A stretch of DNA of 64,000 bases from Aquisediminimonas sp031376385 (GCA_031376385.1 JANMDQ010000023.1:124001-188000); one strand, 5' to 3'. Shown: positions 35,351 to 44,863, counted from the stretch's first letter. The notes: generated by a model from the sequence alone, not told the origin. Translations and numbers: made by a program.

Positions 35351-37162
35351 ATGAAGAGTTTGATTTCGACGCTGGCACTGGCGGTGTCGCTCAGTTGTGC
35401 TGTACCTGCCATGGCCCAGAGCGCACCAACAGTTGCAGAGGCCGACAAATTCGTCGCTGATGCTGAGAAGGCGCTTGGTGATTTCGGAATTTACAACGCG
35501 CAAGTTCAGTGGATCAACAACACCTACATCACCGATGATACCGATGCTGTTGCCGCCCGCGTTGGCGCGCAAGGGACGGAGCTTTCCGTCAACTATGCGG
35601 TGGCAGCGGCCAAATATGCCGCCATCCCCGGCTTATCTTATGATACAAAGCGCAAGCTGGATATATTGCGCGGTGGGCTCACTTTGCCAGCGCCAACAAC
35701 AGAGGGCGCGGCCAAGGCCCTCAACGATATTTCGACGCGGCTGAATTCTGCTTATGGCAAAGGCAAGGGCACGCTGAAAGGCGTAGCCATCGTTGGCAAT
35801 GATATCGAAGCCGAAATGGGCACCAACCGTAACCCGGCCGAACTGGCCGAAATGTGGAAAAGCTGGCACACCAATGTCGGCGCGCCGATGCGGGGTGACT
35901 ATGCGCAGCTGGTCGACATTGCGAACAAAGGTGCGGTGGAACTGGGTTACAAGGATGTCGGCGCGATGTGGCGGTCTGGCTATGATATGCCCGCCGATGA
36001 TTTTGCCAAACTGACGGATAAGCTGTGGGATCAGGTCAAGCCGCTTTATGATCAGCTTCACTGTTATACGCGTGGCAAATTGAACGAGAAATACGGGGAT
36101 AGCGTGCAGGCCAAAATCGGCCCCATTCGCGCTGATTTGCTGGGCAACATGTGGGCGCAGGAATGGGGGGATATTTATGATATCGTCGCCCCCAAAGGTG
36201 CTGGTGACATTGGCTATGACGTGGGTGACCTCCTCAAAGCCAAGGGCAAGACCGAGATGGATATGGTCCGCACGGGCGAGGGCTTTTTCTCATCACTCGG
36301 TTTTGATCCGCTGCCCAAAAGCTTTTATGAACGGTCGCAATTCCTCAAACCGCGTGACCGCGAAGTGGTGTGCCACGCTTCGGCCTGGGATCTCGATAAT
36401 GTGGACGATCTGCGCATCAAAATGTGCATCAAGGTCGACACCGGCAATTTCGTGACCATCCACCACGAACTGGGTCATAACTATTATCAGCGCGCCTATA
36501 ACAAGCAGCCTTATCTCTACCTGAACGGCGCCAATGACGGCTTTCATGAAGCCATTGGTGACGCCATCGCGCTGGCCATAACCCCTGAATATCTGCGGCA
36601 GATTGACTTGCTTGATCCCAAACGTGTCCCAGCACCCGACAAGGACACAGGCCTGTTACTGCGCCAAGCGATGGACAAGGTGGCGTTCCTGCCCTTTGGT
36701 TTGCTCGTCGATAAATGGCGGTGGGGCGTGTTTGATGGCTCCATTCCCAAGAGCGGCTACAACAAGGGTTGGACCGACTTGCGCCTGAAATATCAAGGTA
36801 TCACCCCGCCTGTTGCGCGCAGTGAGGCTGATTTTGATGCCGGGGCCAAATATCACATCCCCGGCAACACGCCCTACACTCGCTACTTCCTCGCCCGCAT
36901 CCTCCAGTTCCAATTCTACAAGGCTGCGTGCGATATTGCGGGCTGGAAAGGGCCTCTGCATCGCTGCACTTTCTATGGCAATAAAGAAGTCGGCAAGCGG
37001 CTGGACGCGATGCTCGCCATGGGGGCAAGCAAGCCCTGGCCCGACGCTTTGCAAGCCTTCACAGGCAAGCGCGAAATGGACGGAACGGCGATGATCGCCT
37101 ATTTCAAGCCGCTGATGACATTCCTTGCCGTGCAAAATAAAGGCAAGATGTGCGGATGGTAG
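35351..37162 (+). CDS. M2-family zinc dipeptidyl carboxypeptidase (bacterial ACE)
   Basis: A 603-residue exported peptidase starting at ATG 35351 (MKSLISTLALAVSLSCAVPAMAQ, signal peptide) with GAGG upstream. The zinc site is H372-E-L-G-H376 in TIHHELGHNYYQ, with the third ligand Glu in NDGFHEAIGDA, as in angiotensin-converting enzyme. The substrate region PVARSEADFDAGAKYHIPGNTPYTRYFLA is typical of the family. It removes C-terminal dipeptides from peptides in the periplasm, probably for nutrition. It is a stand-alone gene followed by a GNAT gene 10 bp away. Confidence 0.95.
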   Translation: MKSLISTLALAVSLSCAVPAMAQSAPTVAEADKFVADAEKALGDFGIYNAQVQWINNTYITDDTDAVAARVGAQGTELSVNYAVAAAKYAAIPGLSYDTKRKLDILRGGLTLPAPTTEGAAKALNDISTRLNSAYGKGKGTLKGVAIVGNDIEAEMGTNRNPAELAEMWKSWHTNVGAPMRGDYAQLVDIANKGAVELGYKDVGAMWRSGYDMPADDFAKLTDKLWDQVKPLYDQLHCYTRGKLNEKYGDSVQAKIGPIRADLLGNMWAQEWGDIYDIVAPKGAGDIGYDVGDLLKAKGKTEMDMVRTGEGFFSSLGFDPLPKSFYERSQFLKPRDREVVCHASAWDLDNVDDLRIKMCIKVDTGNFVTIHHELGHNYYQRAYNKQPYLYLNGANDGFHEAIGDAIALAITPEYLRQIDLLDPKRVPAPDKDTGLLLRQAMDKVAFLPFGLLVDKWRWGVFDGSIPKSGYNKGWTDLRLKYQGITPPVARSEADFDAGAKYHIPGNTPYTRYFLARILQFQFYKAACDIAGWKGPLHRCTFYGNKEVGKRLDAMLAMGASKPWPDALQAFTGKREMDGTAMIAYFKPLMTFLAVQNKGKMCGW

Positions 37163-37172
37163 CAAGGGCCTG

Positions 37173-37727
37173 ATGTTTGATTTCCAGCCGACCCTGTCTG
37201 ACGATCTGGTCATGCTGCGGCCTTTACGCGCTACTGACTGGGACGGGGTTTTTGCGGCGGCATCGGACCCGCTGATCTGGGCGTTGCACCCTGTGTCGGA
37301 CCGGCACACTGAAGCCTCATTCAGGCCCTATTTTGCCGAACGTCTCTCGACAGCCGGCACGCTGGTCATCATCGAACGACCCAGCGGCAGAATGGTCGGA
37401 TGGTCCAGCTATGGCAATCCGGATGAGGCCGCGGGCGAAGTGGAAATTGGCTGGACATTCCTGATCCGCGACCATTGGGGAGGATTCACAAACCGTCATG
37501 TGAAACGATTGATGCTTAGCCACGCCTTCCAGTTTGTCGACACTGTCATCTTCCGGATCGGAGAGACCAACTTGCGATCACGCCGCGCAATGGAGAAGAT
37601 CGGCGGGGTTTGGAGCGGACGAATGACCACGATTGCGGTCAAAGGCATCGCAATTCCGCACTGCGTCTATGCGATTACGAAGGACGCGTTTAGACCGACA
37701 CAGCTTACCGAAACGGCGGCTCATTAA
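37173..37727 (+). CDS. GNAT-family N-acetyltransferase
   Basis: A 184-residue protein starting at ATG 37173 (MFDFQPTLSDDLVMLRPLRATDWDGV). It is of the RimJ/RimL-like GNAT type: a LRPLRATDWDG opening, EIGWTFLIRDHWGGFTN and a C-terminal TNLRSRRAMEKIGGVWSG, the usual acetyl-CoA/substrate fold. Substrate unknown: protein N-termini or small amines are both possible. It lies 10 bp after the M2 peptidase, and its tail overlaps the convergent amn gene by 23 bp. Confidence 0.83.
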   Translation: MFDFQPTLSDDLVMLRPLRATDWDGVFAAASDPLIWALHPVSDRHTEASFRPYFAERLSTAGTLVIIERPSGRMVGWSSYGNPDEAAGEVEIGWTFLIRDHWGGFTNRHVKRLMLSHAFQFVDTVIFRIGETNLRSRRAMEKIGGVWSGRMTTIAVKGIAIPHCVYAITKDAFRPTQLTETAAH

Positions 37728-39159
37728 AAGCGCGCAATTTGCGGCTGTGGAGCTTTGGCCCTTCGGCTTTCAATTGCTTGCACGCTTCAATGCCGATGAG
37801 CATATGTTCAGCAATGGCCCGTTCGTAAAAACGGTTGGCCTGCCCCGGCAATTTAAGCTCCCCGTGCATGGGCTTATCCGAAACACACAGCAAAGTGCCG
37901 TAAGGCACACGGAACCGATAACCCTGGGCGGCTATGGTCGCGGATTCCATGTCAATGCCGATCGCGCGGGATTGCGAAAATCGCAGGGCGCTGCGCGAAT
38001 ATTGGAGTTCCCAATTGCGATCCCCAGTGGTCACAATCGTGCCGGTGCGCAGACGAGATTTGAGCGTATTGCCACTTTCGCCTGAGACAATTTCTGCTGC
38101 GCGGGCCATAGCCAATTGCACTTCGGCAATCGCGGGGATGGGAATTTCTGGCGGCAAGACATCGTCCAGCACATGATCATCGCGCAAATAGGCATGGGCC
38201 AGCACATAGTCGCCGATCCGCTGGCTCGCGCGCAGGCCACCGCAATGCCCAATCATCAACCACGCCTCTGGCCGCAGCACGGCCAAATGATCAGTAATGG
38301 TTTTGGCATTGGACGGGCCGACGCCAATGTTCACCAGTGTAATCCCGCTCTTATCCGGGGCGATCAAATGCCATGCCGGCATCTGATGCCGCCGCCATGC
38401 GCTATCTGCAACGGCGCTTAAAGGATCGGGCGTCTTGCCGGTGACTGTGACGCCGCCGGGGGCAGACAGCATTTCATACGGACTGTCATCCCCCAGTTGC
38501 GAGCAGGCCCAAGTGACAAATTCATCAACATAGCGGTGATAATTGGTGAACAGCACATAACGCTGTACATGTTCGGGAGGAGTTCCCGTATAGTGACGCA
38601 AGCGGGCCAGCGAGAAATCCGTCCGCAGCCCATCGAATAGGGCCAAAGGCATTGGCAGGCCTTGAAAGCCCTGATCCAACCCATCAGCGATCTCATCACC
38701 AATTTGCGAGAGGTCCGCCGCGGGAAACCAACGCGCCAAATCCGCCGCCCGCACGTCCCCAAATTCTGTCCCGGCGTCAAGCACATAAGGGAATGGAATT
38801 TCCTGCGTGCCGGGCCGGGCATCCACCGTCACGCCGTAATCATCCACCAATATGTCAATCTGTTCGGCCAGATAGCTGGCGAACAAGGCGGGTTTGGTAA
38901 TGCTGGTTGAATAATGGCCTGCCGAGGTCAACCGTCCGAAGGACCGCTGCGTATCAGACCGTCCGCCTTCGCCTGCCCAACTGACATGAATTTCGGGATA
39001 GGCAAATCGGCCATCCTCTCTAGCGGCGGGATCGGGCGGCGTTCCAGTGGCAATGAAAGCCTCTACGGCATCACGCAGGCGTTTGACGGAGGCTTTGAAA
39101 AGAATATCGAGCTCTGCAACGATCGCTTGGCCCGTGGTGATTTTGGTTTGTTCTGTCAT
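37705..39159 (-). CDS. amn: AMP nucleosidase
   Basis: A 484-residue enzyme of normal Amn length. The N-terminal AMP-regulatory domain (~1-180) is followed by a nucleoside-phosphorylase-like catalytic domain, with NIGVGPSNAKTITDHLAVLRPEAWLMIGHCGGLR, LPPEIPIPAIAEVQLA and IDMESATIAAQGYRFRVPYGTLLCVSDKPMHGELKLPGQAN. It hydrolyses AMP to adenine and ribose 5-phosphate, controlling the adenylate pool in the cytoplasm. It is a stand-alone gene on the minus strand. Confidence 0.95.
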   Translation of the reverse strand: MTEQTKITTGQAIVAELDILFKASVKRLRDAVEAFIATGTPPDPAAREDGRFAYPEIHVSWAGEGGRSDTQRSFGRLTSAGHYSTSITKPALFASYLAEQIDILVDDYGVTVDARPGTQEIPFPYVLDAGTEFGDVRAADLARWFPAADLSQIGDEIADGLDQGFQGLPMPLALFDGLRTDFSLARLRHYTGTPPEHVQRYVLFTNYHRYVDEFVTWACSQLGDDSPYEMLSAPGGVTVTGKTPDPLSAVADSAWRRHQMPAWHLIAPDKSGITLVNIGVGPSNAKTITDHLAVLRPEAWLMIGHCGGLRASQRIGDYVLAHAYLRDDHVLDDVLPPEIPIPAIAEVQLAMARAAEIVSGESGNTLKSRLRTGTIVTTGDRNWELQYSRSALRFSQSRAIGIDMESATIAAQGYRFRVPYGTLLCVSDKPMHGELKLPGQANRFYERAIAEHMLIGIEACKQLKAEGPKLHSRKLRAFNEPPFR

Positions 39160-39229
39160 TGTGGGCGTTTAATCGCGGATTGTTGCGAGGGCAAGACACG
39201 CAGTGCGCTTGCTCCCAGCGCGTCAGGGT

Positions 39230-40690
39230 CTAAGCGGGCCGAAATGTCCCGTGAAACCCTATGGGCAAAGGCAAGCTTGCACGCCATGTTGCGACAGGCC
39301 CCGACCGGAGCTGTGCGGCATCCAAAATGTGGAGCTCCGTTGCCTGCTCTTTGAGATTGAGCGTGGTGCCAACCAACCAGCCATTGGTTTCGCCACCCCC
39401 GCGCGGTACAAATAGAAATTCCTCCACCAACTGGTGAGAGCCAAAATCATAAGCGGCGTCATGGCCGCGCCGCCAATCCCAAGTTGCAATAGCGTGGGGA
39501 AATGGCGTATCGCGATATCCTGTCACATGGGTCGTAAAACGGCGGGAAAGCCCTGCGATCCGGCGGTCACTCGCCGGAAATTCAGCTTCGGTTTTGGTTG
39601 ACTGCATGGCAGCAGTGCCGTTGGCTTTCAGAATAATTTGCGTCAGTACTGGCCGTGGGGAGCGCAGAAATTCGCCGCGCAATAAAGCTGATGCTGAGGT
39701 TTGGCCAAAGGTGGGATCAGCCTCTAGGCACCCGTCAAACCGAATCGTGCCATCGGCCTCCACCCAGCCGTCACTGAGATGGAAGAAGGAAAAGGCCGGC
39801 AGTTCAAAAACCCGCTGCTTGGTCAGATCATCTTTATCGATCACGAGCACCTGCGTGCCAAGTTCAGGCCGCCAGACCATGCCCGTTGAAAGGGGGAACT
39901 TAAACTCCTCTTGCAACCAGGGTTGAAGCACAATGATGATATGCCGCGCGGTCATTGTGAAATCATGGAAATAGCTGCGCCGTGGCAGGTCAATCACCGT
40001 CATCTGATCAAGCGTGCCATCCGCCTTCACTTTCCAAAGCGCCGTTTGTTCGCCGTTACCACCGAAATTCCAGACCGCTCCGTTGGGTTCAACCCGAGGA
40101 TGGGCAGAAAAGGGCATGGATTTAAGGTCAGACCGGAAAGTCTTGACGCCGCGGGTGGACAAAGTTTCCGGATCGATCCGCGTAGCAGAGCCGCCTTCCC
40201 AAAGTGCCAGCAGTTCGCCACCTGCCATCATCACGCTCGTATTGGCGGCATTGGTATCGTCTGGCCCGCCCAACCGCGCCCCTTTGCCGCGCTTGGTGCC
40301 AAAGCCGGGCATGACGATGGCATCCAGCTGAGTTTCAAGGCGGCGCTTGGGCGTATCAACGAAACGGGCGTTAAGCGACGCCGTGCCGTCGTCAATATGA
40401 AAGCGGCGGACAAGGCCATCACCGTCAAACCAATGGCCGCTTTCGCCGCTGCTGCGCCGGAATTTGGCAGGACCATTGCGATAAAGTGTTCCTGCAAATC
40501 CCTTGGGCGCGCGGCCATCCACCAGTGTGAGTTTTTCCAACGCCACATCTGCGTCAACATCTGCCACGCCCAGCGTCCATTCGGCAGGGGCAGCGCCTGC
40601 CAACGCCTGCTCCGGCGTGATAACAGCGGTGGCGGCTGCGGCAGCAAGCGTGGAAAGGATGAATTGGCGGCGGTCACACGGGGCGGTCAT
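39230..40690 (-). CDS. Carotenoid oxygenase (RPE65-like) with Tat signal
   Basis: A 486-residue protein with a Tat-type N-terminus (CDRRQFILSTLAAAAATAV), so it is probably exported folded. The four iron-binding His candidates lie in FSAHPR, YFHDFTM, SFFHLSDG and GFHGTF, evenly placed as in the seven-bladed propeller dioxygenases that cleave carotenoids, stilbenes or lignin-derived phenols. Export through Tat with a mononuclear iron site is consistent. The small DUF2141 gene lies 26 bp upstream on the same strand. No carotenoid genes are in the window. Confidence 0.9.
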   Translation of the reverse strand: MTAPCDRRQFILSTLAAAAATAVITPEQALAGAAPAEWTLGVADVDADVALEKLTLVDGRAPKGFAGTLYRNGPAKFRRSSGESGHWFDGDGLVRRFHIDDGTASLNARFVDTPKRRLETQLDAIVMPGFGTKRGKGARLGGPDDTNAANTSVMMAGGELLALWEGGSATRIDPETLSTRGVKTFRSDLKSMPFSAHPRVEPNGAVWNFGGNGEQTALWKVKADGTLDQMTVIDLPRRSYFHDFTMTARHIIIVLQPWLQEEFKFPLSTGMVWRPELGTQVLVIDKDDLTKQRVFELPAFSFFHLSDGWVEADGTIRFDGCLEADPTFGQTSASALLRGEFLRSPRPVLTQIILKANGTAAMQSTKTEAEFPASDRRIAGLSRRFTTHVTGYRDTPFPHAIATWDWRRGHDAAYDFGSHQLVEEFLFVPRGGGETNGWLVGTTLNLKEQATELHILDAAQLRSGPVATWRASLPLPIGFHGTFRPA

Positions 40691-40716
40691 GGCGGATTTC
40701 CTTTGATCGGGCGAAT

Positions 40717-41154
40717 TTACTGAATTGTGATAGACTGTTTCGCGCCAGCCTCGCTCACGTCAAAGGCCGCGTCGGCCCATGTAGCGGGGCCCATCGATGG
40801 CACGGCGTTGTTTGAGAACGCAAATGGCTCTGTGGGCATACCAAAGGGATTGGTGTCCATTTTCCCGTCACCATCCACATCATGGAAAGACTTGATGGCG
40901 TAGCGGCCAGCGGGCAACCCCTCAATCAGCGTCGCCGCGTCGGCCTTGGTAACGGGCACAGCCACTCCGCGGATAGGTTTACCACCGTTATAGCTGGCTT
41001 CGCTATCGAACAGAGCGACCATGATGGCGCCTGTCGGGGCTTCTATGCCCGTGAAGGCAATTTCAAGTTTGGCAGCTGGCGCGCTGGCGGCGGCGGCGAC
41101 TAGAGTGGGGACGGTGAGGGCGATTGCAGCGATGAATCTATTAAACTTGATCAT
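40717..41154 (-). CDS. DUF2141 exported protein
   Basis: A 145-residue protein starting at ATG 41154 (MIKFNRFIAAIALTVPTLVAAA), eight bases after AGGAG; upstream codons to 41280 are not needed. After the signal peptide comes a beta-sandwich with the DUF2141 hallmarks: GAIMVALFDSEASYNGG, LPAGRYAIKSFHDVDGDGKMDTNPFGMPTEPFAFSNNA. The DVDGDGKMD stretch looks like a calcium-binding loop. The function of the family is unknown; members often sit with carotenoid/terpenoid genes. It is co-directional with the carotenoid oxygenase 26 bp downstream. Confidence 0.9.
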   Translation of the reverse strand: MIKFNRFIAAIALTVPTLVAAAASAPAAKLEIAFTGIEAPTGAIMVALFDSEASYNGGKPIRGVAVPVTKADAATLIEGLPAGRYAIKSFHDVDGDGKMDTNPFGMPTEPFAFSNNAVPSMGPATWADAAFDVSEAGAKQSITIQ

Positions 41155-41250
41155 GAGAGTTGCTCCTGTGTCGGTGTTTGCTAGTGACAGGGATGAGATG
41201 ATTGAGCGCCCCGCCCCCCACAATCGAATTTGCGTAAAATCCAGGGATTC

Positions 41251-42045
41251 ATGCGTGAAATGAAGGAGAATACCGCTCACGCTTCGTCAAATGCAGGGCG
41301 TAGCCACGGGCTTTCCTTCATCCTTGCGACGATTGCCGGGCTGTTCATGACGATCACTGGCGCGTTGGGCACTGGCGAAGCACCGCTTTGGGTGCGGGTG
41401 GCCTTCTGGTTGACGGTGATGAACAGCGGATCTCTGATCGGGATGAGCGTCAGCAGCGGTGTTCGCGCTTGGGGGCGACTCAACGCGTCACCGTGGATTG
41501 AAGGACTGGCCGTCGCCACAGGAATCGCCATCCCATTAACACTGATAGTGACGGCGGCCCGATCCCTATTTTTCTCTATGCCGATGCCGTCTATGCCCGG
41601 AATGGTTTGGCTATTTTTCTACGTCTGGATTGTCAGCGTGGCGATGACAGCGCTTGACGGAATTATCGCCGCACGAAGTGAAGGTTCAGCGCAGGCCGAT
41701 CCTCTTTCTCTGCCAATAGAAAGCCGTTTTCATGACCGGCTTCCGGCCCATATCCGCGCCGGTGCGCTTATCGCTTTAGAGGCAGAAGATCATTATCTGC
41801 GCGTGCACACCAGCAGCGGCGACGCTCTGATCCTGATGCGCCTATCCGATGCAATTGCGGAAATTGACGCTGGTCTCGGCGCGCAAACGCACCGATCATG
41901 GTGGGTGTCACGCGCCGCAGTGCAACACGCGACAAAAGGAGATGGCAAAGGCGAGCTTATATTGACCGGCGGCTTAAAAGCTCCCGTCAGCAGATCTCAT
42001 CTATCTGGGTTGGTGAGAGCCGGGTGGTTTCAGGCGGGCAATTGA
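41251..42045 (+). CDS. Membrane-bound LytTR transcriptional regulator
   Basis: About 264 residues starting at ATG 41251 (MREMKEN) or three codons later. Four membrane helices (~20-140) precede a C-terminal LytTR DNA-binding domain (~165-260): LPAHIRAGALIALEAEDHYLRVHTSSGDALILMRLSDAIAEI and SRAAVQHATKGDGKGELILTGGLKAPVSRSH. It lacks a receiver domain, so it is a one-component membrane sensor-regulator that must bind DNA at the membrane. It is divergent from the DUF2141 gene (96-bp gap), a likely target. Its last 59 bases overlap the convergent plsC gene. Confidence 0.88.
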   Translation: MREMKENTAHASSNAGRSHGLSFILATIAGLFMTITGALGTGEAPLWVRVAFWLTVMNSGSLIGMSVSSGVRAWGRLNASPWIEGLAVATGIAIPLTLIVTAARSLFFSMPMPSMPGMVWLFFYVWIVSVAMTALDGIIAARSEGSAQADPLSLPIESRFHDRLPAHIRAGALIALEAEDHYLRVHTSSGDALILMRLSDAIAEIDAGLGAQTHRSWWVSRAAVQHATKGDGKGELILTGGLKAPVSRSHLSGLVRAGWFQAGN

Positions 42046-42718
42046 GCGCGTTAATTGCGCTGTGAACCCGCGCCTCCACCTCTTGACGCGGAAGCCCCGG
42101 AGGGATTGTTTCCCCAATTTTCAAATGCACTTTACCCGGCGTTTTAACGATACCGTGAGGCCATATACGGCCTGCATCCACTGCAACTGGGATGATCGGC
42201 AGCCCCAGCATCTTGTAAAGGCCAGCCAGCCCCGCCTTTAGCGGCGGGGACTGCCCGTGCGGCGTCCGTGTCCCCTCAGGGAAGAGGATTATTGGCCTGC
42301 CCGAGGCTTTTGCCGTCTTCGCTGCGACCATCATGGCGCGCATAGCCGTTGCCCCTGCTTCCCGGTCCACACCGATCGATCCATGCTTGCGGGCGGCTGT
42401 GCCCCAAATCGGCAGGCGCAGCAGTTCTTCCTTCATCACAACAATCGGGCGATCAAAGAGGGCAAGCGTCTCAATGGCTTCAAACATCGATTCGTGCTTG
42501 AATACATAAAGCGCTGGTTGCGCGTCGATATGGGTGACACCGTCCCAAGATATGCCCAAGATGTCCCGCGCGCACCAGCGGTGCCACAAGGCCCAGCGCC
42601 GTGACCCGCGAATGACGGCATCCTGTCCAAACAGCGATTCGAAAACGGCAACCGCGGTTAGAAGCGTGCCAACGGGATAGAAAACCAGCACGAACAGCAT
42701 GGACCGCAGGGCATTCAT
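41987..42718 (-). CDS. 1-acyl-glycerol-3-phosphate acyltransferase family protein (PlsC-like)
   Basis: A 243-residue membrane acyltransferase. An N-terminal helix (SMLFVLVFYPVGTLLTAVAVF) precedes the catalytic motif H75-E-S-M-F-E80, the substrate motif ILFPEGTRTPHG and IIPVAVDAG. The motif ends in Glu instead of the more common Asp, which is frequent in alphaproteobacterial members. It acylates lysophosphatidic acid or a related lyso-lipid. The gene is the last of the ftsE-ftsX-ydcF-plsC run. Confidence 0.9.
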   Translation of the reverse strand: MNALRSMLFVLVFYPVGTLLTAVAVFESLFGQDAVIRGSRRWALWHRWCARDILGISWDGVTHIDAQPALYVFKHESMFEAIETLALFDRPIVVMKEELLRLPIWGTAARKHGSIGVDREAGATAMRAMMVAAKTAKASGRPIILFPEGTRTPHGQSPPLKAGLAGLYKMLGLPIIPVAVDAGRIWPHGIVKTPGKVHLKIGETIPPGLPRQEVEARVHSAINALNCPPETTRLSPTQIDEIC

Positions 42719-42720
42719 GT

Positions 42721-43260
42721 TCAGTAGCCCAACAGGATGGAAACTCGGCGCAGCAGATATTTGTGATATTCTAATAATATCGTCTCCAGGCTCGGCGTGG
42801 TGGGCACACCATCTGCCACGATGCTAACGCTGTTATCGACCACTTGTTCCAATTCCAGCCGCGCGCGCCGCATATGCCAGTCTGATGTCACCAACCGAAT
42901 AGACCGGTGGTGATTGCGTTTGACCCACTCGGCCGTTTCTTTTGCGTTAGATACCGTATCCGTCGCTTGCTTACCAAGCTGAATGCAGCAGCGCAGTAGC
43001 GCCGGCGCCACTGAGTTGGCGAGCTGAAATTCGCCCGGCCGCACACTGCGATCCACGCCTGACACCAACATGGTGCGCGAATAGCCTTGGTTAAGCACTT
43101 GCACCCCGCGCGCCAAGCGCCCTGCGCCGCCGGTGAGAACCACAATTCCATCGGTCTTCACATCGCTAGATGGCCCAGGAAGGGCTACAGCAAACCAAGC
43201 CAATCCAAGCGCCCAAACCAACAGCAGCAGCATGGTCATCCGGACCAGAATGCGGCGCAT
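42721..43260 (-). CDS. YdcF/DUF218-family protein
   Basis: A 179-residue protein starting at ATG 43260 (MRRILVRMTMLLLLVWALGLAWFAVALPG), which overlaps the ftsX stop by one base. One N-terminal membrane helix is followed by the DUF218 domain: GIVVLTGGAGRLARGVQVL, MLVSGVD, NAKETAEWVKRNHHRSIRLVTSDWHMRRARLEL. Members (ElyC/SanA-like) affect peptidoglycan or envelope lipid carriers. The link to ftsEX and plsC supports an envelope role. Confidence 0.85.
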   Translation of the reverse strand: MRRILVRMTMLLLLVWALGLAWFAVALPGPSSDVKTDGIVVLTGGAGRLARGVQVLNQGYSRTMLVSGVDRSVRPGEFQLANSVAPALLRCCIQLGKQATDTVSNAKETAEWVKRNHHRSIRLVTSDWHMRRARLELEQVVDNSVSIVADGVPTTPSLETILLEYHKYLLRRVSILLGY

Positions 43261-44153
43261 CAGAGGGTTTTCCCGAGCGTACGCAAAACTGTCAATCGTG
43301 CGATCATGGCCGCCAATGCCGTTCCCGCGACGGGAAGGAGCAGAATCGATAACCATCCAAACAGCCCGAGCGATGCCCCGCCCAGCAAATCTGACCCCAA
43401 AGCGCCGATGCGCGTGCCCACAACGGCCATCACGGCCAAAGCAACTCCAAAACCCGCGACGCAGCCAAGCATCGCATCAAGCGCAATTCGCCTTTGGAAC
43501 AGCCGCGCAATTTGATTGTCGCTAGACCCGAGCAAATGCATAATCGCGATGGTTTCGCCGTGGGTGTTGAGCGCCGCCCGGACGGCAAGGATCACAGTCG
43601 CCGCTGTCGCACTAGCCATCAGCAGAACGAGGCCAAACGCGAGCCATTTGAGCGCCGTCATTAGGCTAGCCAGAGGTGAGAGCCAAGTTGCGTGCCGATC
43701 TACACGCGCTTTGGGAGCAATGCCTGTCACCAGATTAGTGATTTCTAATATGGTTGTTGCATCGGCACGGCTCAGTGTAACATCTATCAGCGCGGGCATC
43801 GGCAAATCTTCGTCGGCACCGACATTGCCAAGCCACGGGTCCAACAGTTGAGCCAATTGTGCGTCGCTCACACGCTCCACTCCAACAACTGCATTCACTT
43901 GCCGAATTTCGGAGAGGATTGCGCGAATTTGCCCGTTCTTCGTGCTTTGGTTGGCTTCCGGCACTTGAATGGTCAGCTTCCCCGCTATATCGTTGCTCAA
44001 GCTGGCCGACGCATTGCCCACAGCTAAGCCCATCGCCGCTGCCAATGTTGTGAGAAGCATCATGATGCCAATCACCCAAGGCATCGGGCCAGCAGAGCGA
44101 CCTTCCGGCAGCAAACGCCGCTCCGCAACGCTTGGTTTAAGCCAGCTGATCAT
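43260..44153 (-). CDS. ftsX: Cell division protein FtsX
   Basis: A 297-residue protein with the FtsX layout: a cytoplasmic N-terminus, helix 1 (VIGIMMLLTTLAAAMGLAV), a periplasmic domain (~55-165) and three further helices with the conserved LNTHGETIAIMHLLGSSDNQIARLFQRR segment. With FtsE it controls septal peptidoglycan hydrolases through the periplasmic loop. Its ATG overlaps the ftsE stop by 4 bp (ATGA). Confidence 0.9.
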   Translation of the reverse strand: MISWLKPSVAERRLLPEGRSAGPMPWVIGIMMLLTTLAAAMGLAVGNASASLSNDIAGKLTIQVPEANQSTKNGQIRAILSEIRQVNAVVGVERVSDAQLAQLLDPWLGNVGADEDLPMPALIDVTLSRADATTILEITNLVTGIAPKARVDRHATWLSPLASLMTALKWLAFGLVLLMASATAATVILAVRAALNTHGETIAIMHLLGSSDNQIARLFQRRIALDAMLGCVAGFGVALAVMAVVGTRIGALGSDLLGGASLGLFGWLSILLLPVAGTALAAMIARLTVLRTLGKTL

Positions 44154-44863
44154 GCGAGAACACCGTCCCGGCGTGGCGGATAGCGCAGCAACCCCGTAGG
44201 ATCAGACAGGCGCCCGTCCTCAAGCCGCATCATTGTGGCGTTGCCAATACGGGTGAGCAGATGAAGATCATGCGTGGCAATAACCAGCGTCGTGCCCAAT
44301 TTGTTCAGTCCGTCAAACAAATGCAACAAGCGGGCTGCCATATCGGGGTCGACATTGCCCGTGGGTTCGTCAGCCACCAAAATATCCGGTCGCGCAATGA
44401 CGGCGCGGGCAATGGCCACGCGCTGCTGTTCACCGCCCGAGAGCGTCGCAGGCCGCGCGCTTGCCCGCTCTGCCAAGCCGACCCACCCAAGCATTTCGGT
44501 TACAGATCGTTCTACCTCTTTTTCGCTTTGCCCCATCACGCGGAGCGGCAACGCGATATTATCGAAACTAGACAGGTGAGGGATTAGGCGAAAATCTTGG
44601 AAAACAACGCCAATGCGCCGCCGAAATTGAGGCAAGCGGTCTCTTGGCAGAGTCACCATGTCCTCGCCGAACAGTCGGATCAACCCTCGGCTTGGGCGCT
44701 GCGAGAGATAAAGCAGTTTTAACAGGGAAGTCTTTCCCGCACCAGACGGGCCCGTGAGGAAGTAGAACCCCCCTTCCTTTAGAGAAAAACTAACATCAGT
44801 CAGCGTCTCAGCGCCTGTGCCATACCGCAGACCGACATTATCAAACTGAACGATAGTGCCCAT
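44150..44863 (-). CDS. ftsE: Cell division ATP-binding protein FtsE
   Basis: A 237-residue ABC ATPase from ATG 44863 (MGTIVQFDNVGLRYGTGAETL); the frame runs open to 44986 but the upstream part is not FtsE-like. Walker A is GPSGAGKTSLLKLLY, the signature is TLSGGEQQRVAIARAVI, and Walker B is ILVADEPTGNVD. With FtsX it forms the divisome-associated complex that activates amidase-mediated septum splitting. It is divergent from the zinc-ribbon gene, a common arrangement in alphaproteobacteria. Confidence 0.95.
   Translation of the reverse strand: MGTIVQFDNVGLRYGTGAETLTDVSFSLKEGGFYFLTGPSGAGKTSLLKLLYLSQRPSRGLIRLFGEDMVTLPRDRLPQFRRRIGVVFQDFRLIPHLSSFDNIALPLRVMGQSEKEVERSVTEMLGWVGLAERASARPATLSGGEQQRVAIARAVIARPDILVADEPTGNVDPDMAARLLHLFDGLNKLGTTLVIATHDLHLLTRIGNATMMRLEDGRLSDPTGLLRYPPRRDGVLA

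Noticed and set aside
39911..40723. 270-codon plus-strand frame antisense to the carotenoid oxygenase
   Set aside because: No recognisable motif; the opposite strand encodes all four His motifs of a complete enzyme.
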